This document shows, one piece after another, positions 1 to 9,653 of a DNA stretch of 64,000 bases. The first letter of the stretch is position 1, and every line of letters starts with the position of its first letter. Under the pieces are notes generated by a model. The model was not told where the DNA came from, searched no databases, and saw nothing but the letters and a program-made list of their open reading frames with translations. This DNA comes from an uncultured Bacteroidales bacterium (GTDB lineage: Bacteria > Bacteroidota > Bacteroidia > Bacteroidales > UBA932). The DNA lies in the NCBI GenBank assembly GCA_900316955.1, contig ONEX01000004.1, forward strand, positions 1-64,000, read 5' to 3'. Both the position numbers and the translations under genes were made by a program.

Positions 1-125
1 GAGGAATAAAACGGCCACTCGCCCACAAAAATAACGTGTTACGGTCTTGATTTATATCTGCACTGGTGTAAAAACCGTGATTTTTATGTAAGTTTACATC
101 ATTATAACGAAAAACGAACTGTGAC

Positions 126-839
126 ATGCGTATTCTTTTCAAGACCATAAAGCGGACACCGCTGGTTGTCCTCCTGTTCCTTTTGACCGCCTTTTCGGCG
201 GCCGCGCAGTTTCCGGTGCGCACGGCGTTCCCGTATCCCACCGTGCAGCCGCCGGCGGAAATCCGTTTTATGGATGGCCGAGTGGACCATTATGCCATCA
301 AGCGGATTGCAAAAGACGTGATGCGGGTGGATCTCGGCGGCGACCAGTCCACCCGGATTCCCCTGACCGTTGTGGAGAGCATCCGGTTCCAGGATGGGTG
401 CACCTTGTATTTCGATGGGGGAGAACTCCAGTTCGACCGGCTCGTCCAGCCGGCCTGGCTCAAGAACGAGGCGGGGGACGCCGTCCTGGAGGGCGTCCTC
501 AAATTGACCGGTCCCCAGGCGGAATCGTTGATGGGTCCGGACTTGTACCGCCAGTTCCGGAAACAATCCGGGCTCACGCTGGCCGGGTCCATCACCATGG
601 CCACCGGCGTGCTGATGCTGGTCCCGTACATGGGGCAGACGGTCAGTTTCATCGCCGGCGGCGAGAAAGCCGCCCCTATCGGCGCGTTCAAAGCCATGCG
701 TCCGCTCGGGAAGGGCGTGACCATTGCCGGCGGCAGCGCCCTCCTGGCCGGCCTGGTCATCTACATCATCGGCAACCGGGGCGGCAACCGGGTCGTCGCC
801 ACCTATAACGACGGCCTCGGCCTGGCCTGCACGTTCTGA
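126..839 (+). CDS. Exported/membrane protein of unknown function
   Basis: A 237-aa protein starting with a clear signal peptide (MRILFKT, then a hydrophobic stretch ending in SAAAQ at about residue 28). The middle is a beta-rich region (RFMDGRVDHYAIKRI, GCTLYFDGGEL) that looks like an envelope-localised domain. The C-terminal third carries two hydrophobic glycine-rich segments, about residues 155-170 and 196-216 (TIAGGSALLAGLVIYIIG), that could be membrane helices. It converges on the GH97 gene, whose stop lies 17 bases past its own. I recognise no family. Bacteroidales often carry such exported proteins of unknown role. Start chosen because it directly precedes the signal sequence. Confidence 0.7.
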   Translation: MRILFKTIKRTPLVVLLFLLTAFSAAAQFPVRTAFPYPTVQPPAEIRFMDGRVDHYAIKRIAKDVMRVDLGGDQSTRIPLTVVESIRFQDGCTLYFDGGELQFDRLVQPAWLKNEAGDAVLEGVLKLTGPQAESLMGPDLYRQFRKQSGLTLAGSITMATGVLMLVPYMGQTVSFIAGGEKAAPIGAFKAMRPLGKGVTIAGGSALLAGLVIYIIGNRGGNRVVATYNDGLGLACTF

Positions 840-856
840 TTCGGGAACAGCCGCTT

Positions 857-2719
857 TCAGCGGATTACCAGCAGGAAACCGCCGCGAGGGCGGCAGGGAA
901 TACGGACAGGACCGTCACCCAGCGGGAGCGAAGAGACCCGGATGTCGCGGTCCGTTTCGCCGTCGCTGAATAACTGGGCCGTCTGGGCGGCGGAATCCAA
1001 CCTTTTCAAGGAGAAGGCAATCGCTGCATCTTCCTCCGTTCCGTTGATGCCGGCGACGTACCACGTCTGGCCGGAACGGCGGGCGATGACGGCGCTCTTG
1101 CCGGGATAGCCCGCCAAGAGTTTGGTATCGTCCCAAGCGGCCGGTAAGTCGGAATACACCTGTTTCGCCTCGTCGGGAAGGGCTGAATACCCTTCCGGGC
1201 GGTCCGCCATGTGCTGGAGTCCGGATTCGAAGAGGACGGGCAGGGCCAGTTCGTGGGCGTTGGTCGTGATGTGCGGGAACTGGCTGTCCGTGAATGTGCC
1301 GGGCGTGTAGTCCATCGGGCCGATGACATTCCGCGTGTAGGTGACCGTGGCATTGTGGGAAGCGGCCAGCCGGGTCATGAGCGGATAGTTGTTGTACCAT
1401 TCCGCCCCGAAGATTCCCTCCATGCTCATCATGTTGGGCCAGGTGCGCTGCCAGCCGTTCGGGATGGTGCAGCCGTGGAAGTCGACCAGGAGATGGTGCC
1501 GGGCGGCATCCTCGAGGATGTCCAGGTAATAATTGACAATCGTGTCGTTGTGGGGGGAGAAAAAGTCCACCTTGATGCCGCTGGCCCCGATTTCGTTCAG
1601 CCACCGCATCTCGCGTTCCCGGTTTTCGGCGTTGTTCAGCCTGTCCTGGGGCTGCGGGGCGGTCGGGCCCACCCAGGAGGTGCCTGAATTGTACCACAGG
1701 TTGATCTTGACCCCCTTCTGCCGCGCGTAGGCCATCACGTCGTCGATGTCACCCCCGCCCGTCATCTCGGGCCATTCCCAGTCCACCAGGCAATAGGGCC
1801 AGCCCATTCCGGCGGCCAGGTCGATATACTGCTTCACCAGCGCGAAGTCCTTCGAACCGTGGTTATAGGCCCAATAGATCCAGGAGCTGATCCCGGGCTG
1901 GATCCAGCCGGAATCGGCAATCTGGCTGGGCGTGGCCAGGTCTGTGACCAGGGTCGATTCCACGACGTCGGCCAGGGAACCGACGATGGCGAATCGCCAC
2001 GGTGACAACCCCTCGCAGAAAGCGGAAGGGCCCTCGAGCTGGACCCGGTACTGCTCCGGATCATCGGCATTGACCAGATACGACCCACTGTCGTTCCTGC
2101 GGAGGTCCGACTCCGAGATGAGCATGAAGAGATCCTTCTGCGGTTCCACCAGCGCAGGATAACTCCATTTGCCATCGGTCATTACCCGCATGTACCGGTT
2201 CCTCACGGCCTTTCCTTCCGTGTCGTGCGGGAAAGGCTGCTCGTTGCCGAAATCATACGGAGCGATCCAGCGGTCCACGCCGGCGGCCACGGAATAGGAC
2301 GTCCGGTCATCCGTCACCTTCACCCCTTCCGGGATGCGGTAGCGGACCGCGATTCCATCGTTGTAAAGCCGCACGATGGCCTCCAGCGTCTGCCCGGCCG
2401 CATTGGCGTAGGTGAAAGTTCTTTCATGGGCCTGATTCCGGCAATGGCTCCGCTTGCCGGTGACCATGGGATAGTCATCGGTCACCAGCCTGGCGGCCGT
2501 CGACCGTTTCAGGACCAGGGCCGAATCCAGGTTGCCCTGGTCCGTGACCAGGCCCAGGTGGATCCGGGTAACAAGCTGGGCGTTGTCGTAATACAAGGCC
2601 AGGGATTGCCCCTCGACCTCGGCGTTCAGCCGATGGTTGGGCGACTCTAAACCCCTTTTGCCACAACTGCACAGGCAGATGGAAGCCAGAAGCAACAGGA
2701 ACCGGACAGGATGTTTCAT
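857..2719 (-). CDS. Glycoside hydrolase family 97 lipoprotein
   Basis: A 620-aa GH97 enzyme that hydrolyses alpha-linked sugars (alpha-glucosides or alpha-galactosides) at the cell surface or in the periplasm. The chosen ATG gives a lipoprotein signal (MKHPVRFLLLLASICLCSC, lipobox Cys about residue 19); an upstream TTG in frame is less likely. N-terminal beta-sandwich, then the catalytic barrel with GWPYCLVDWEWPEMTGGGD, GIKVDFF (Asp385) and MSMEGIFGAEWY (Glu434), then a C-terminal beta domain. In GH97, retaining members use an Asp on the KxD strand as nucleophile and a downstream Glu as acid/base, so Asp385/Glu434 suggest a retaining, alpha-galactosidase-like member rather than inverting SusB. 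The assignment to the family is firm; substrate is inferred. Confidence 0.93.
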   Translation of the reverse strand: MKHPVRFLLLLASICLCSCGKRGLESPNHRLNAEVEGQSLALYYDNAQLVTRIHLGLVTDQGNLDSALVLKRSTAARLVTDDYPMVTGKRSHCRNQAHERTFTYANAAGQTLEAIVRLYNDGIAVRYRIPEGVKVTDDRTSYSVAAGVDRWIAPYDFGNEQPFPHDTEGKAVRNRYMRVMTDGKWSYPALVEPQKDLFMLISESDLRRNDSGSYLVNADDPEQYRVQLEGPSAFCEGLSPWRFAIVGSLADVVESTLVTDLATPSQIADSGWIQPGISSWIYWAYNHGSKDFALVKQYIDLAAGMGWPYCLVDWEWPEMTGGGDIDDVMAYARQKGVKINLWYNSGTSWVGPTAPQPQDRLNNAENREREMRWLNEIGASGIKVDFFSPHNDTIVNYYLDILEDAARHHLLVDFHGCTIPNGWQRTWPNMMSMEGIFGAEWYNNYPLMTRLAASHNATVTYTRNVIGPMDYTPGTFTDSQFPHITTNAHELALPVLFESGLQHMADRPEGYSALPDEAKQVYSDLPAAWDDTKLLAGYPGKSAVIARRSGQTWYVAGINGTEEDAAIAFSLKRLDSAAQTAQLFSDGETDRDIRVSSLPLGDGPVRIPCRPRGGFLLVIR

Positions 2720-2932
2720 GACGTATTCTTTTAACAAGTGTGAAAGTTACGAAAAAACCGGGAAGATTCAGAGAACGCCGGCAAATAAAGAGGGTTGTCC
2801 GGCTGACGGAAATGACGGTCATCGTTGCGTACACTCACGCGGTGTACATCGCTTCATCAATAGCGCCGGACAGATCCACCTGGAGGCGACCGTACTTGCA
2901 TGGACTTGAACAAGCATTTCGTTTTTTATATG

Positions 2933-2940
2933 TATCTTTG
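2933..2940 (+). promoter_or_regulatory. Bacteroidetes -7 box (TATCTTTG) for the 2990 gene
   Basis: TATCTTTG matches the Bacteroidetes sigma-A -7 consensus TAnnTTTG and lies 49 bases upstream of the next start. A TTG at 2906-2908 is a little too far away (24 bases) to be a convincing -33 element. Confidence 0.5.
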
Positions 2941-2989
2941 TGCAAGAAACCTGCATCACGGGGTTTCTTTATGGACAGGTTAGTTACGT

Positions 2990-4924
2990 ATGAAAATCTT
3001 TCTACAGCATATTCCCTTTGTTGTCATCCTGGCTTTGGCGGCCGTGTTTTTTCCTTCCTGCAAGGAGAAGGAGCCGGATCCCGCAGCGAACCGCTGCCAA
3101 TTGACGGTACTTGTCACGGATGAATCTTCCCGTCCGATCCAGGATGCCCGGGTGGAGATCGGCCTCCTCCGGCAAAGTACGGATGCAACGGGAAAGTGCG
3201 CCTTTCCCAACCTGATGGTCGGGACTGTCATCCTGAAGGTTTCCGCCGAGGATTATCTTCCCGTATCCCAGCCTGTCAGCCTCAGTCAGACCAGCCAGAC
3301 CGAGAAGGTGGCCCTGACCAAAGAACCGCCGTATCTGTCCGTCGAAGGCGGCGGAATCGATACGAAGGAGATGAACGCGAAAGGGACCGTTCAGATCCGT
3401 TCCAACACCGCCTGGCGGATCGAAACCTCGTCCGGCGCGCTGTCCTTTTCGCCCCGGGAAGGCAGCCGGAACGGGACCGTCGAAGTGACCTGGGATTTCC
3501 CGGAGGAACAGGAAGACGAGGACCTCGCGCAGGCTGAATTCACGATCCTCTCCGCAGCGGAGCCGGTCACGGTTCAGGTCCGCTGCCATCTCCCCATCCG
3601 GATCACCAGGAAGGAAGGGATCATCTTCAATCAGGCCGGGGCGGAAAGCATCCCGTCCATCGCCCGCCTGACTTTCTCCAGAAAGGTCGTTCCGCTCGAG
3701 GCCTGGGCGCCAGGCTATACCGAACTGGGGATACAAGCCGTCGACGACCATACGGTCGACGTGGTGATGCCCGCCAACTTCGTCGACCTGGGAGAGGACT
3801 ATGGCATCGACCGTCTCAAGGTGAAATCGGCCAGCGGCGACGGGGTCGTCTTCGACGGGAAGGCGGTCGTCCCTTTCCATGACGGCAAGGTGGCGGTCGA
3901 GGGAGTCTATAAGAGCTGGTATCTGACGAAGGATGAATCCCGGCTCTGGGTCTCGACCGAGTTCCCGTGCAGGATCTATGAACTGGACGCACGCTCCTTC
4001 TCCGTCCTGAAGTCGTTCGACCTGGACTGGGAGCCGGGAAAACTCCAGCTCAACCCGTATAACAACCGGCTGTATGTCATCGACCGTTCGCACGGCGTGC
4101 TGAAGGCCCTGGACCCCGATTCCGGCAAAACCCTGAAAACCATCACGGTGGAACGGGACGAACTCGACCACCCGGATACGCCCGTCACCGTGGCTCACAA
4201 TATCCTCTTTGCGGACAACGGACTCGGCGTCCTGGTCACCACCTGCGCGGACGGCATCTACAGATGGTTCTTCATCGACAGCCGCCGGGACGACGTGGTG
4301 GAACACTATACACCGTTCGAGGAAGAATTCGGTTCGAGCTTCTATGATTATTGCTTCAGCGACATGTATCTGGATCACAGCGGGACGAAGATCGTCAGCA
4401 TGCCCTGGATGCATGTGGACCAGCGGGTCTTCATCATCGACTGCCTCGACAAGAGCGTCACCTGGTTCGACGTGGACAATAGGCTGGGATCGCCCGACGT
4501 CTCGGATGCCGGCGGTCTCATTTTACGGCAACGGATGCACAAGGAGAAAGATCTGGTGATCCTATGCGCACCCTACTCGATGGCCGTGTATGACTATGTC
4601 CATCCGGCTTATACCCCTGCGTTCACCAATGGTCTTGATTTCCGGTTCTCGTTCGCGGATTTTTGCTACGGCGAGTCCTTCGTCGAAGACGTCTGCACCT
4701 ATGTATTTTCCGGAATAGCGCAGTCGAATGGTATTAGATGGACACTGTTCATCCTCAACCACACGACCCATACCGTGCAGTTCGCCGCGCCCATGCGTTT
4801 TGAAGACGCGCACGACTTCGGAGACGCCATCTCTTTCCTGGAAGGAGACCGGATCGTCCTTCTCTCCACCGACGGAAACGGCAAAACCTACTTCGTGACC
4901 ATCAACACCTCCCGCCTCCGATAG
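2990..4924 (+). CDS. Surface lipoprotein with carboxypeptidase-like and BACON-like domains
   Basis: A 644-aa lipoprotein (signal peptide MKIFLQHIPFVVILALAAVFFPSC with lipobox Cys). Residues about 36-110 look like a carboxypeptidase regulatory-like Ig fold (TVLVTDESSRPIQDARVEIG). Residues about 115-205 resemble a BACON domain (YLSVEGGGID, NTAWRIETSSG), which in Bacteroidetes often mediates surface or glycan contacts. The remainder has strand repeats such as NPYNNRLYVIDRSHG and VLKALDPDSGKTLKTI, typical of a beta-propeller of the YncE/SMP-30 kind. No catalytic residues recognised. It is followed by the large outer membrane protein in the same direction, and both may belong to one surface machinery; that link is inference. 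Confidence 0.75.
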   Translation: MKIFLQHIPFVVILALAAVFFPSCKEKEPDPAANRCQLTVLVTDESSRPIQDARVEIGLLRQSTDATGKCAFPNLMVGTVILKVSAEDYLPVSQPVSLSQTSQTEKVALTKEPPYLSVEGGGIDTKEMNAKGTVQIRSNTAWRIETSSGALSFSPREGSRNGTVEVTWDFPEEQEDEDLAQAEFTILSAAEPVTVQVRCHLPIRITRKEGIIFNQAGAESIPSIARLTFSRKVVPLEAWAPGYTELGIQAVDDHTVDVVMPANFVDLGEDYGIDRLKVKSASGDGVVFDGKAVVPFHDGKVAVEGVYKSWYLTKDESRLWVSTEFPCRIYELDARSFSVLKSFDLDWEPGKLQLNPYNNRLYVIDRSHGVLKALDPDSGKTLKTITVERDELDHPDTPVTVAHNILFADNGLGVLVTTCADGIYRWFFIDSRRDDVVEHYTPFEEEFGSSFYDYCFSDMYLDHSGTKIVSMPWMHVDQRVFIIDCLDKSVTWFDVDNRLGSPDVSDAGGLILRQRMHKEKDLVILCAPYSMAVYDYVHPAYTPAFTNGLDFRFSFADFCYGESFVEDVCTYVFSGIAQSNGIRWTLFILNHTTHTVQFAAPMRFEDAHDFGDAISFLEGDRIVLLSTDGNGKTYFVTINTSRLR

Positions 4925-4997
4925 TCGGCCTAAGCCCGGCCTGTGCGTTGGGAGGGAAGGATTGAATAATATGCATTTATTATTTAATCCTTTCCCA

Positions 4998-5005
4998 TAT
5001 CTTTG
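4998..5005 (+). promoter_or_regulatory. -7 box (TATCTTTG) for the outer membrane protein gene
   Basis: TATCTTTG, 22 bases upstream of the start codon at 5028, in an A+T-rich gap of about 100 bases. No well-spaced TTG -33 element is visible. Confidence 0.5.
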
Positions 5006-5027
5006 TGTAAACAATTGGTAGACAAAG

Positions 5028-7916
5028 ATGAAGAAGGCTCTGATTTCCAGCATACTTATGCTTTGCCTCGGGCTGTCGTCCCGGGCGCAGGTATTTATAT
5101 TCAATGACAATGTGCTCCAGGAGCGGATGGGCGAGATCAAGGCGACGGTCGTGGATTCGCTCACGAACGAGCCGGTCCCGTTCGCTTCCGTCTATGTGAT
5201 CCCGTCCAAGGACACGACCATCACCAATTTCACGCTTACCGACGCCAAGGGCGAGGCCAAGCTGGACGAGGTGCCCTTCGGCAGCTATGTCTTCCACGTG
5301 GAGATGATGGGGTACAAGCCCTTTGTCAAGGAGCGCTATTTCCGGGAAAAGCAGGTGGACATGGGCACCGTCCGGATGCAGGTGGACCAGCAGTTCCTGC
5401 AGGCGGCGACCATCACGGACGTGGGCAATCCCATCGTCATCAAGAAGGATACGGTGGAGTTCAACGCCTCCTCCTTCCGGGTCGGGGCCAATGCCATGCT
5501 GAAGGACCTGCTCCTGCGGATGCCGGGCATGGAGATCACCGAAGACGGGAAGGTCAAGTTCAACGGCAAGGAGATCGACCAGATCACCGTGGGCGGGCGG
5601 ACATTCTTCTTCAACGACCAGGCGACGGCGCTGAACAACCTGCCGGCGTCCGTGGTGGACAAGATCCGCGTCATCGAGCGCGAAAGCGAGCAGACGCGCG
5701 ACTCCGGCATCAAGGACGGCGGCAAGGAAAGGGTGCTGGACGTCGGCCTGAAGAAGGAATACGAGAAGGGCTGGTTCGGCAACCTGGGCGTCAAGGCCGG
5801 CACGACCTTGGGCGACAAGGCCGAGGAGAACCCGCTCCGGGACGACCGCGGCTTCCTCTGGGGCGGAAACGCGCTGGTATCGGGCTACACCGAGAAGGAC
5901 CAGGTGACCGTCATCGCCAACGCGCAGAACATCGACGATTCCGGAATGGTCTTCGCGGGAATGGACGACGAAGGGGCGATCGGCATCTTGTCCCAGGGCC
6001 TTACCACCTACGCCCAGCTGGGATTCAATGCCAACTCGTCCCGCATCAAAGAGGTGGAATCGACGGTGAGCGTCAACTACAGGAACACGGACACCGACTC
6101 CGGCAACCGGGCCGACCGGACCACCTATCTGGACAGCGGCAACCTGAAGTCTTCCACCCAGGACCGCGGGAAACAGTACGCCAGCTCCGTGAACGCCAAC
6201 ATGGAGCTCAAGAAGGAAACGGGCGATTTCCGGTTCCGTTTCCGCCCGTCCTTCAAATACGGCAGGACGGACAACACCCTGAACAACGCCTCGGAAACCT
6301 TCCGGAAAGGGCGTTTTGTGAACAGTTCGGAAAATGCGTCCCACAGCCTGTCCACGAACAAGGACGCCGCGTTGGAATCGGTGGTCGCCTTCCGGACTAT
6401 CGGGGGAAAGAAAGGCCGCAGCCTGCGTTTTGACCTGGATGGGAACTATGGCGTCAATGCCGGAGAAAGCCAGGAATCGACCCTCTTGAAGACCGTCTCC
6501 GGCGCCGATTCCCGGGCGATGCGGTATCTGTCGGACGGGCGCTCCTACGGCGCCAGCGGCGGCTTCCGGTATACGGAGCCCATCGGCGAGAAATGGATGC
6601 TTTCCGCGGTGGGACAGCTGGAATGGTCGGGCAGGACAAACCTGCGGGATGCGTTTGACGCGGGCGGCCGGAACGATTATTACAGTTCCCGGAGCCGGAA
6701 CGACTACCTCGGACAGAGTTACGACTTGACGGCCCAGTACCAGTTCGGAGAAGCCGGCTGGGTTACGCTCGGAGGAAGCCTGATGGGCTATCTCAACGAG
6801 ACTTATTCCAAGAGTTTCGGGCGGGAGAGCACGATCGGCAAGGATGAATGGCTCTGGCGGTTCGCTCCCGATGTACGCCTCAGTTACAGCAAGGAGAAAG
6901 ACGAGGTGTCTCTATATGTGACGGGGTACAGTATGCCTGCAGGCGCTTCCCGGATGCAGCCGGTCCTGAACATCACCGACCCGGCCCGCTTGAGCCTGGG
7001 GAACATCTATCTGAAGCCCTACACGCAGACTTATTTCAGCGCCGACTGGACCAGGAGCAATCCGGAGAAGTTCTCCACACTGATGGTCTACCTGTACGGC
7101 CGGGTCAATGCCTCGCCCGTCAGCCAGGCCCGCTGGTATGACGCGGACGGCATCCAGTATTCCATTCCCGTCAACGCGTCGAAACCGACCGTGAACGGGA
7201 CGTTCATGGTGGACTATACCGCTCCGGTCGGCAGCAAGAAGAACTGGTTCTTCTCCCTGAGCGCATACGCCATGCTCTCCTCGTCCACAAGTTACCAGGC
7301 CAAGAGTACCCTTCCCGGGCTGGACAAGGATTCCTTCGATTATGCCGCTTTCATGGACGGTTTCTGGGGGAACGCCACAGGGAACCGCTTCTACAGTGGC
7401 CAGAGCGGCTTCGGGGAAAGCCGGACCCATACCCTCAATCCGTACGCGTATCTGAGCCTGAAATACAACCAGGACCGCTATTCCTTGACGTTCAGGGCCA
7501 GCACGGAAGGCCATGTCGCCCGCTATTCGCTAGATCCGAGCATCAACATGAACACGCTGGACACCCGGCTGGGCATTCTGGGCACCTACACGACCAAGCA
7601 CGAGTTCGAATTCAATACGGAGCTGACCTACAATTTCTACAACGGCTACTCGGAAGGCTACGGTCAGCCGGAATGGGAGTGGAATGCGGAGATCAACAAG
7701 AGCATCGGCCCCTTCAACCTGAGCGTCAAGTGCAACGACATCCTGAACCAGACACGGAATCTCACGCATACGGTCACCGCCAACTACGAAGAGGACAAAT
7801 ACCAGCTGGTGATGGGCCGCTACCTGATTTTCGGCCTCAAGTGGAACTTCGGCAAGATGAACGCCGCCCACAGCCAGCGCGCCCAGCAGGCCGCCCGGGA
7901 CATGGTGTACGAGTAG
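5028..7916 (+). CDS. Outer membrane beta-barrel protein with carboxypeptidase-like N-terminal domain
   Basis: A 962-aa outer membrane protein. Signal peptide MKKALISSILMLCLGLSSRAQ, then a CarboxypepD-reg-like domain (TVVDSLTNEPVPFASVYVIP, about residues 40-115), then a plug-like region (DLLLRMPGMEITEDGKV, VGGRTFFFND) and a long barrel of alternating aromatic strands ending in a region typical of the outer membrane beta-barrel family (OMP_b-brl_3). TonB-dependent receptors share this plan, but no neighbouring SusD is present, so it is not a classic SusC. This family is abundant in Bacteroidetes, with substrates mostly unknown. It terminates just before the promoter of the DNA glycosylase gene. 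Confidence 0.85.
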   Translation: MKKALISSILMLCLGLSSRAQVFIFNDNVLQERMGEIKATVVDSLTNEPVPFASVYVIPSKDTTITNFTLTDAKGEAKLDEVPFGSYVFHVEMMGYKPFVKERYFREKQVDMGTVRMQVDQQFLQAATITDVGNPIVIKKDTVEFNASSFRVGANAMLKDLLLRMPGMEITEDGKVKFNGKEIDQITVGGRTFFFNDQATALNNLPASVVDKIRVIERESEQTRDSGIKDGGKERVLDVGLKKEYEKGWFGNLGVKAGTTLGDKAEENPLRDDRGFLWGGNALVSGYTEKDQVTVIANAQNIDDSGMVFAGMDDEGAIGILSQGLTTYAQLGFNANSSRIKEVESTVSVNYRNTDTDSGNRADRTTYLDSGNLKSSTQDRGKQYASSVNANMELKKETGDFRFRFRPSFKYGRTDNTLNNASETFRKGRFVNSSENASHSLSTNKDAALESVVAFRTIGGKKGRSLRFDLDGNYGVNAGESQESTLLKTVSGADSRAMRYLSDGRSYGASGGFRYTEPIGEKWMLSAVGQLEWSGRTNLRDAFDAGGRNDYYSSRSRNDYLGQSYDLTAQYQFGEAGWVTLGGSLMGYLNETYSKSFGRESTIGKDEWLWRFAPDVRLSYSKEKDEVSLYVTGYSMPAGASRMQPVLNITDPARLSLGNIYLKPYTQTYFSADWTRSNPEKFSTLMVYLYGRVNASPVSQARWYDADGIQYSIPVNASKPTVNGTFMVDYTAPVGSKKNWFFSLSAYAMLSSSTSYQAKSTLPGLDKDSFDYAAFMDGFWGNATGNRFYSGQSGFGESRTHTLNPYAYLSLKYNQDRYSLTFRASTEGHVARYSLDPSINMNTLDTRLGILGTYTTKHEFEFNTELTYNFYNGYSEGYGQPEWEWNAEINKSIGPFNLSVKCNDILNQTRNLTHTVTANYEEDKYQLVMGRYLIFGLKWNFGKMNAAHSQRAQQAARDMVYE

Positions 7917-7929
7917 CGGTTTTTTTGCG

Positions 7930-7937
7930 TATCTTTG
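7930..7937 (+). promoter_or_regulatory. -7 box (TATCTTTG) for the DNA glycosylase gene
   Basis: TATCTTTG sits 7 bases upstream of the ATG at 7944 and shows that the true start is the ATG rather than the TTG at 7935, which lies inside the -7 element. The transcript would have a very short leader. Confidence 0.5.
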
Positions 7938-7943
7938 CCAGGT

Positions 7944-8528
7944 ATGCCCAGCCTGATTCCATCCGAGCGCCATCCTTTCGACCCCTTCCTGCCGGAGGGG
8001 GCGAAGATGCTGTTCCTGGGGAGCTTCCCGCCCCAGCCGAAGCGGTGGTGCATGCCGTTCTACTACCCGAACTGGCTGAACGATTTCTGGCGTATCCTGG
8101 GACTGATCCATTTCGGGGACAAGGACCATTTCTGCCTCCTGAAAGAGAAGCGCTTCGACGAGGCGGCCGTGCGGGCGTTCTGCGCGCAGGCCGGGCTCGC
8201 GTTCTACGACACCGCCTGCGAGGTGCGCCGCCTGAGGGACAATGCGTCCGACGCCTTCCTGGAGGTGGTTACGCCTACGGACATTCCCGGGCTCCTCGCC
8301 CGCATTCCCGACTGCCATACGCTCATCGCCACCGGGCAGAAGGCGACGGAGGTCGTCGCGGAGCGGTTCGGCTGCGGGATTCCGCCGGTGGGAGGGTGCG
8401 TGGACATCGACATCGACGGACGCCGGGTCCGGTTCTGGCGGATGCCCTCCTCCTCCCGCGCCTATCCGCTGCCGCTGGACAAGAAGGCGGCGGCCTACCG
8501 CAAACTGTTTACCCCCAATCCCCAATAA
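7944..8528 (+). CDS. Uracil/hypoxanthine DNA glycosylase, Mug-like
   Basis: A 194-aa member of the uracil-DNA glycosylase superfamily (the DNA-deoxyinosine glycosylase/Mug-like branch), which removes deaminated or mismatched bases. The opening HPFDPFLPEG followed by MLFLGSFPP is the characteristic first strand and active-site loop; GYEEK-type helix residues and LIATGQKA follow, and the C-terminal part carries the substrate-loop motif PSSSRAY. Length fits the family. It is followed three bases later by the rhodanese/lactonase gene, so the two may be cotranscribed. A decayed relative of this family is present at 54980-55190 inside the mobile element. Confidence 0.85.
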   Translation: MPSLIPSERHPFDPFLPEGAKMLFLGSFPPQPKRWCMPFYYPNWLNDFWRILGLIHFGDKDHFCLLKEKRFDEAAVRAFCAQAGLAFYDTACEVRRLRDNASDAFLEVVTPTDIPGLLARIPDCHTLIATGQKATEVVAERFGCGIPPVGGCVDIDIDGRRVRFWRMPSSSRAYPLPLDKKAAAYRKLFTPNPQ

Positions 8529-8531
8529 GCC

Positions 8532-9572
8532 ATGAAAGCCATGTCCCTTTTCACCGCCCTCCTCGGCGCGATGACCTGCGCCTGCGGAGCCCCCGTCACG
8601 AACCTGGAAGTCGCCGATTTCGAGGCCAAGGCCGCCGACCCGGCCGTCTTCCTCGTCGACGTCCGCACCCCCGAAGAATATGCCGAAGGCCACCTGCGCG
8701 GGGCCGCCAACATCGACTCGAGCGCGCCGGATTTTCTGGAGCAGGTCCAGGCCGTCTGCCCGAAGGAGACCCCGGTCGCCGTCTATTGCCGGACCGGCCG
8801 CCGCAGCGCCGAGGCCGCCAAGAAGCTCGCCAAGGCCGGCTTCGCCGTCTGCAACCTCCTTGGCGGCATCGAAGGCTGGCAGGCCGCCGGCAAGCCCGTC
8901 ACGAAATACGCCGTCGAGACCTTCTTCACCGACGGCGGCCTTCCCGTCCGCATCACCCTTATCAAGCACGGCACGCTGGAGATCGTCTATCAGGGCCTGT
9001 CCATCCACATCGACCCGGTGAGCGGCCTCAGCATCCCCACCGACTACGCCACGGAGTTCCCGAAGGCCGATGTCATCCTGGTCACCCACGAGCACGGCGA
9101 CCACTTCGACCGCAAGGCCCTCGAGGCCCTCGGCGCGAACGCCGACAACCTCGTCACGAACGCCCGCGTCGCGGAAATGCTGGGCTGGGGCGCCGTGATG
9201 GCCAATGGCGACAGCCGCGAGCTCCCGGCCGGCATCCACCTGGACGCCGTCCCCGCCTACAACTACTCCGAGGGCCGCACGAACTTCCACCCGCAGGGCC
9301 GTGACAACGGCTTCATCCTCACCCTCGACGGCCTCCACATCTACGTGGCCGGCGACACGGAGGACATCCCGGAGATGGCCGGCATCAAGGACATCGACGT
9401 CGCTTTCCTCCCGGTGAACCAGCCTTACACGATGACCGTGGACCAGTGCGTCCATGCCGCCGAGATGATCCAGCCCAAGGTCCTCATCCCGTACCACTTC
9501 TCCCAGACCGACCTTTCCGGCCTCCCGGCCCGCCTCCCCGGCGTCACCGTGCTGCTGCGCAATATGCAGTAG
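8532..9572 (+). CDS. Rhodanese domain fused to a metallo-beta-lactamase-fold hydrolase
   Basis: A 346-aa fusion. Residues 1-19 may be a lipoprotein signal (LLGAMTCAC). Residues about 24-115 are a rhodanese/sulfurtransferase domain (VFLVDVRTPEEYAEGHLRGA) with the catalytic Cys86 in VYCRTGRRS. Residues about 130-346 are an MBL-fold domain of the L-ascorbate-6-phosphate-lactonase/UlaG-like type, with metal ligands in VTHEHGDHFD and GDTEDI and a late His in IPYHF. Rhodanese-MBL partnerships in sulfur chemistry usually have the MBL domain of the ETHE1 type at the N-terminus, so this order and subtype are less common. The substrate is unknown. Confidence 0.85.
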   Translation: MKAMSLFTALLGAMTCACGAPVTNLEVADFEAKAADPAVFLVDVRTPEEYAEGHLRGAANIDSSAPDFLEQVQAVCPKETPVAVYCRTGRRSAEAAKKLAKAGFAVCNLLGGIEGWQAAGKPVTKYAVETFFTDGGLPVRITLIKHGTLEIVYQGLSIHIDPVSGLSIPTDYATEFPKADVILVTHEHGDHFDRKALEALGANADNLVTNARVAEMLGWGAVMANGDSRELPAGIHLDAVPAYNYSEGRTNFHPQGRDNGFILTLDGLHIYVAGDTEDIPEMAGIKDIDVAFLPVNQPYTMTVDQCVHAAEMIQPKVLIPYHFSQTDLSGLPARLPGVTVLLRNMQ

Positions 9573-9624
9573 CGCCCGCCCGGGCACGAAATGTGCACAA
9601 AGGGACTGTTACGGAAATTATCCG

Positions 9625-9632
9625 TATATTTG
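9625..9632 (+). promoter_or_regulatory. -7 box (TATATTTG) for the M23 peptidase pair
   Basis: TATATTTG 22 bases upstream of a TTG start at 9654. It supports initiation at that TTG and a promoter for the two overlapping peptidase genes. Confidence 0.5.
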
Positions 9633-9653
9633 CAGACTGCATTGTAAGTTCCG

